Positions 14,696 to 14,966 of a DNA stretch of 14,966 bases are shown here, one piece after another. Source of the DNA: an uncultured Oscillibacter sp. (lineage in GTDB: Bacteria; Bacillota; Clostridia; Oscillospirales; Oscillospiraceae); assembly GCA_948435975.1 (NCBI GenBank), contig CAOJHG010000010.1, forward strand, positions 1 to 14,966, read 5' to 3'. The notes below the pieces were generated by a model. It did no database searches, was not told the DNA's origin, and saw only the letters and a list, made by a program, of their open reading frames with translations. Made by a program: the position numbers and the translations under genes. Positions within the stretch are counted from its first letter, which is position 1; every line of letters begins with the position of its first letter.

Positions 14696-14966
14696 TTATT
14701 CAGCGTCGGCGTAATAATCGGCATACTCGTCAATGTTGGTGGAGTCAATGATGATATACTCAATGTCATAGTGGGCGTTTACGGGTTCACCAGCGGCAAG
14801 CTGCTCAGCCACAGTGATGACATTTTCGCAGGCCTCCTTGTAGCCAGTGATGCAGGTGGCAATAATCTGACCGCCCTCTTGGATGGTTTTGAGTACATCT
14901 GCTTCACCATCGTAGCCAATAATCATGATATCGTCCCGTCCCATTGCCTGGCAGGCCTGCATGGCG
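14696..14966 (-). CDS. Periplasmic-type sugar-binding protein, C-terminal part (RbsB-like), cut by window edge
   Basis: Only the last 90 codons are present, and the frame is open through the window edge. The sequence AMGRDDIMIIGYDGEADVLKTIQEGG is the typical C-terminal lobe of the ribose-binding-protein family (Peripla_BP_4), in which the GxDG loop contacts ligand. Next comes TCITGYKEACENVI and a tail of the AGEPVNAHYDIEYIIID type. It is an exported lipoprotein in Firmicutes by family knowledge; the signal region lies outside the window. It is the first visible gene of the importer operon and defines what the cell takes up. Most of the ligand pocket cannot be read here. Confidence 0.88.
   Translation of the reverse strand, partial: AMQACQAMGRDDIMIIGYDGEADVLKTIQEGGQIIATCITGYKEACENVITVAEQLAAGEPVNAHYDIEYIIIDSTNIDEYADYYADAE

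Noticed and set aside
1..14966. CRISPR arrays, tRNA/rRNA genes, insertion sequences or phage parts
   Set aside because: No repeat-spacer pattern, RNA gene signature, transposase or terminal inverted repeat was seen; the window is ordinary metabolic and surface genes.

Overview
The window looks like a chromosome segment of a gut-type Firmicute of class Clostridia (Eubacteriales, most likely Oscillospiraceae or a relative). The grounds are AGGAGG-type ribosome binding sites before most genes, GC content clearly above 50% by eye, a Dlt-like surface-modification cluster with MBOAT and DltD-like proteins, and the general look of the proteins. The genus is not resolved. Genes fill almost everything; the longest gene-free stretch is about 190 bases.

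Region 1 (1-5387, + strand) is one tight operon: the 3' part of an adenylate-forming ligase (broken by a frameshift inside core motif A8), a 76-aa acyl carrier protein, an MBOAT membrane O-acyltransferase, a membrane-anchored DltD/SGNH-like protein and a glutamine-dependent asparagine synthetase. The first four match the logic of D-alanylation of teichoic acid (activate, load on carrier, transfer across the membrane, finish outside). The added AsnB suggests the acyl group or the polymer is amidated, or that Asn/Asp chemistry feeds the ligase. A strong hairpin terminator follows.

Region 2 (5449-6969) is a divergent pair with visible promoters: a nicotinamidase-like cysteine hydrolase (- strand) and a short-chain dehydrogenase (+ strand). 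Both end at bidirectional hairpin terminators shared with convergent neighbours.

Region 3 (7065 to the right edge, all - strand) reads as one catabolic operon. In transcription order it holds a sugar-type (CUT2) periplasmic-binding protein (partial), a hairpin, a double ATPase, a permease, a Zn-dependent N-carbamoyl amino acid / allantoate-type amidohydrolase, a dihydropyrimidinase/hydantoinase, a nitroreductase, a small helical protein, a RidA-family protein and a threonine-dehydratase-like PLP enzyme. The simplest reading is uptake of a cyclic ureide, ring opening, decarbamoylation to an amino acid, then PLP-dependent deamination with RidA clearing the enamine/imine. The exact substrate is not shown by the sequence, and the nitroreductase plus small protein do not fit a textbook pathway.

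The best candidates for something undescribed are the Dlt-like system with AsnB and the ureide operon served by a sugar-type transporter and ending in dehydratase plus RidA.
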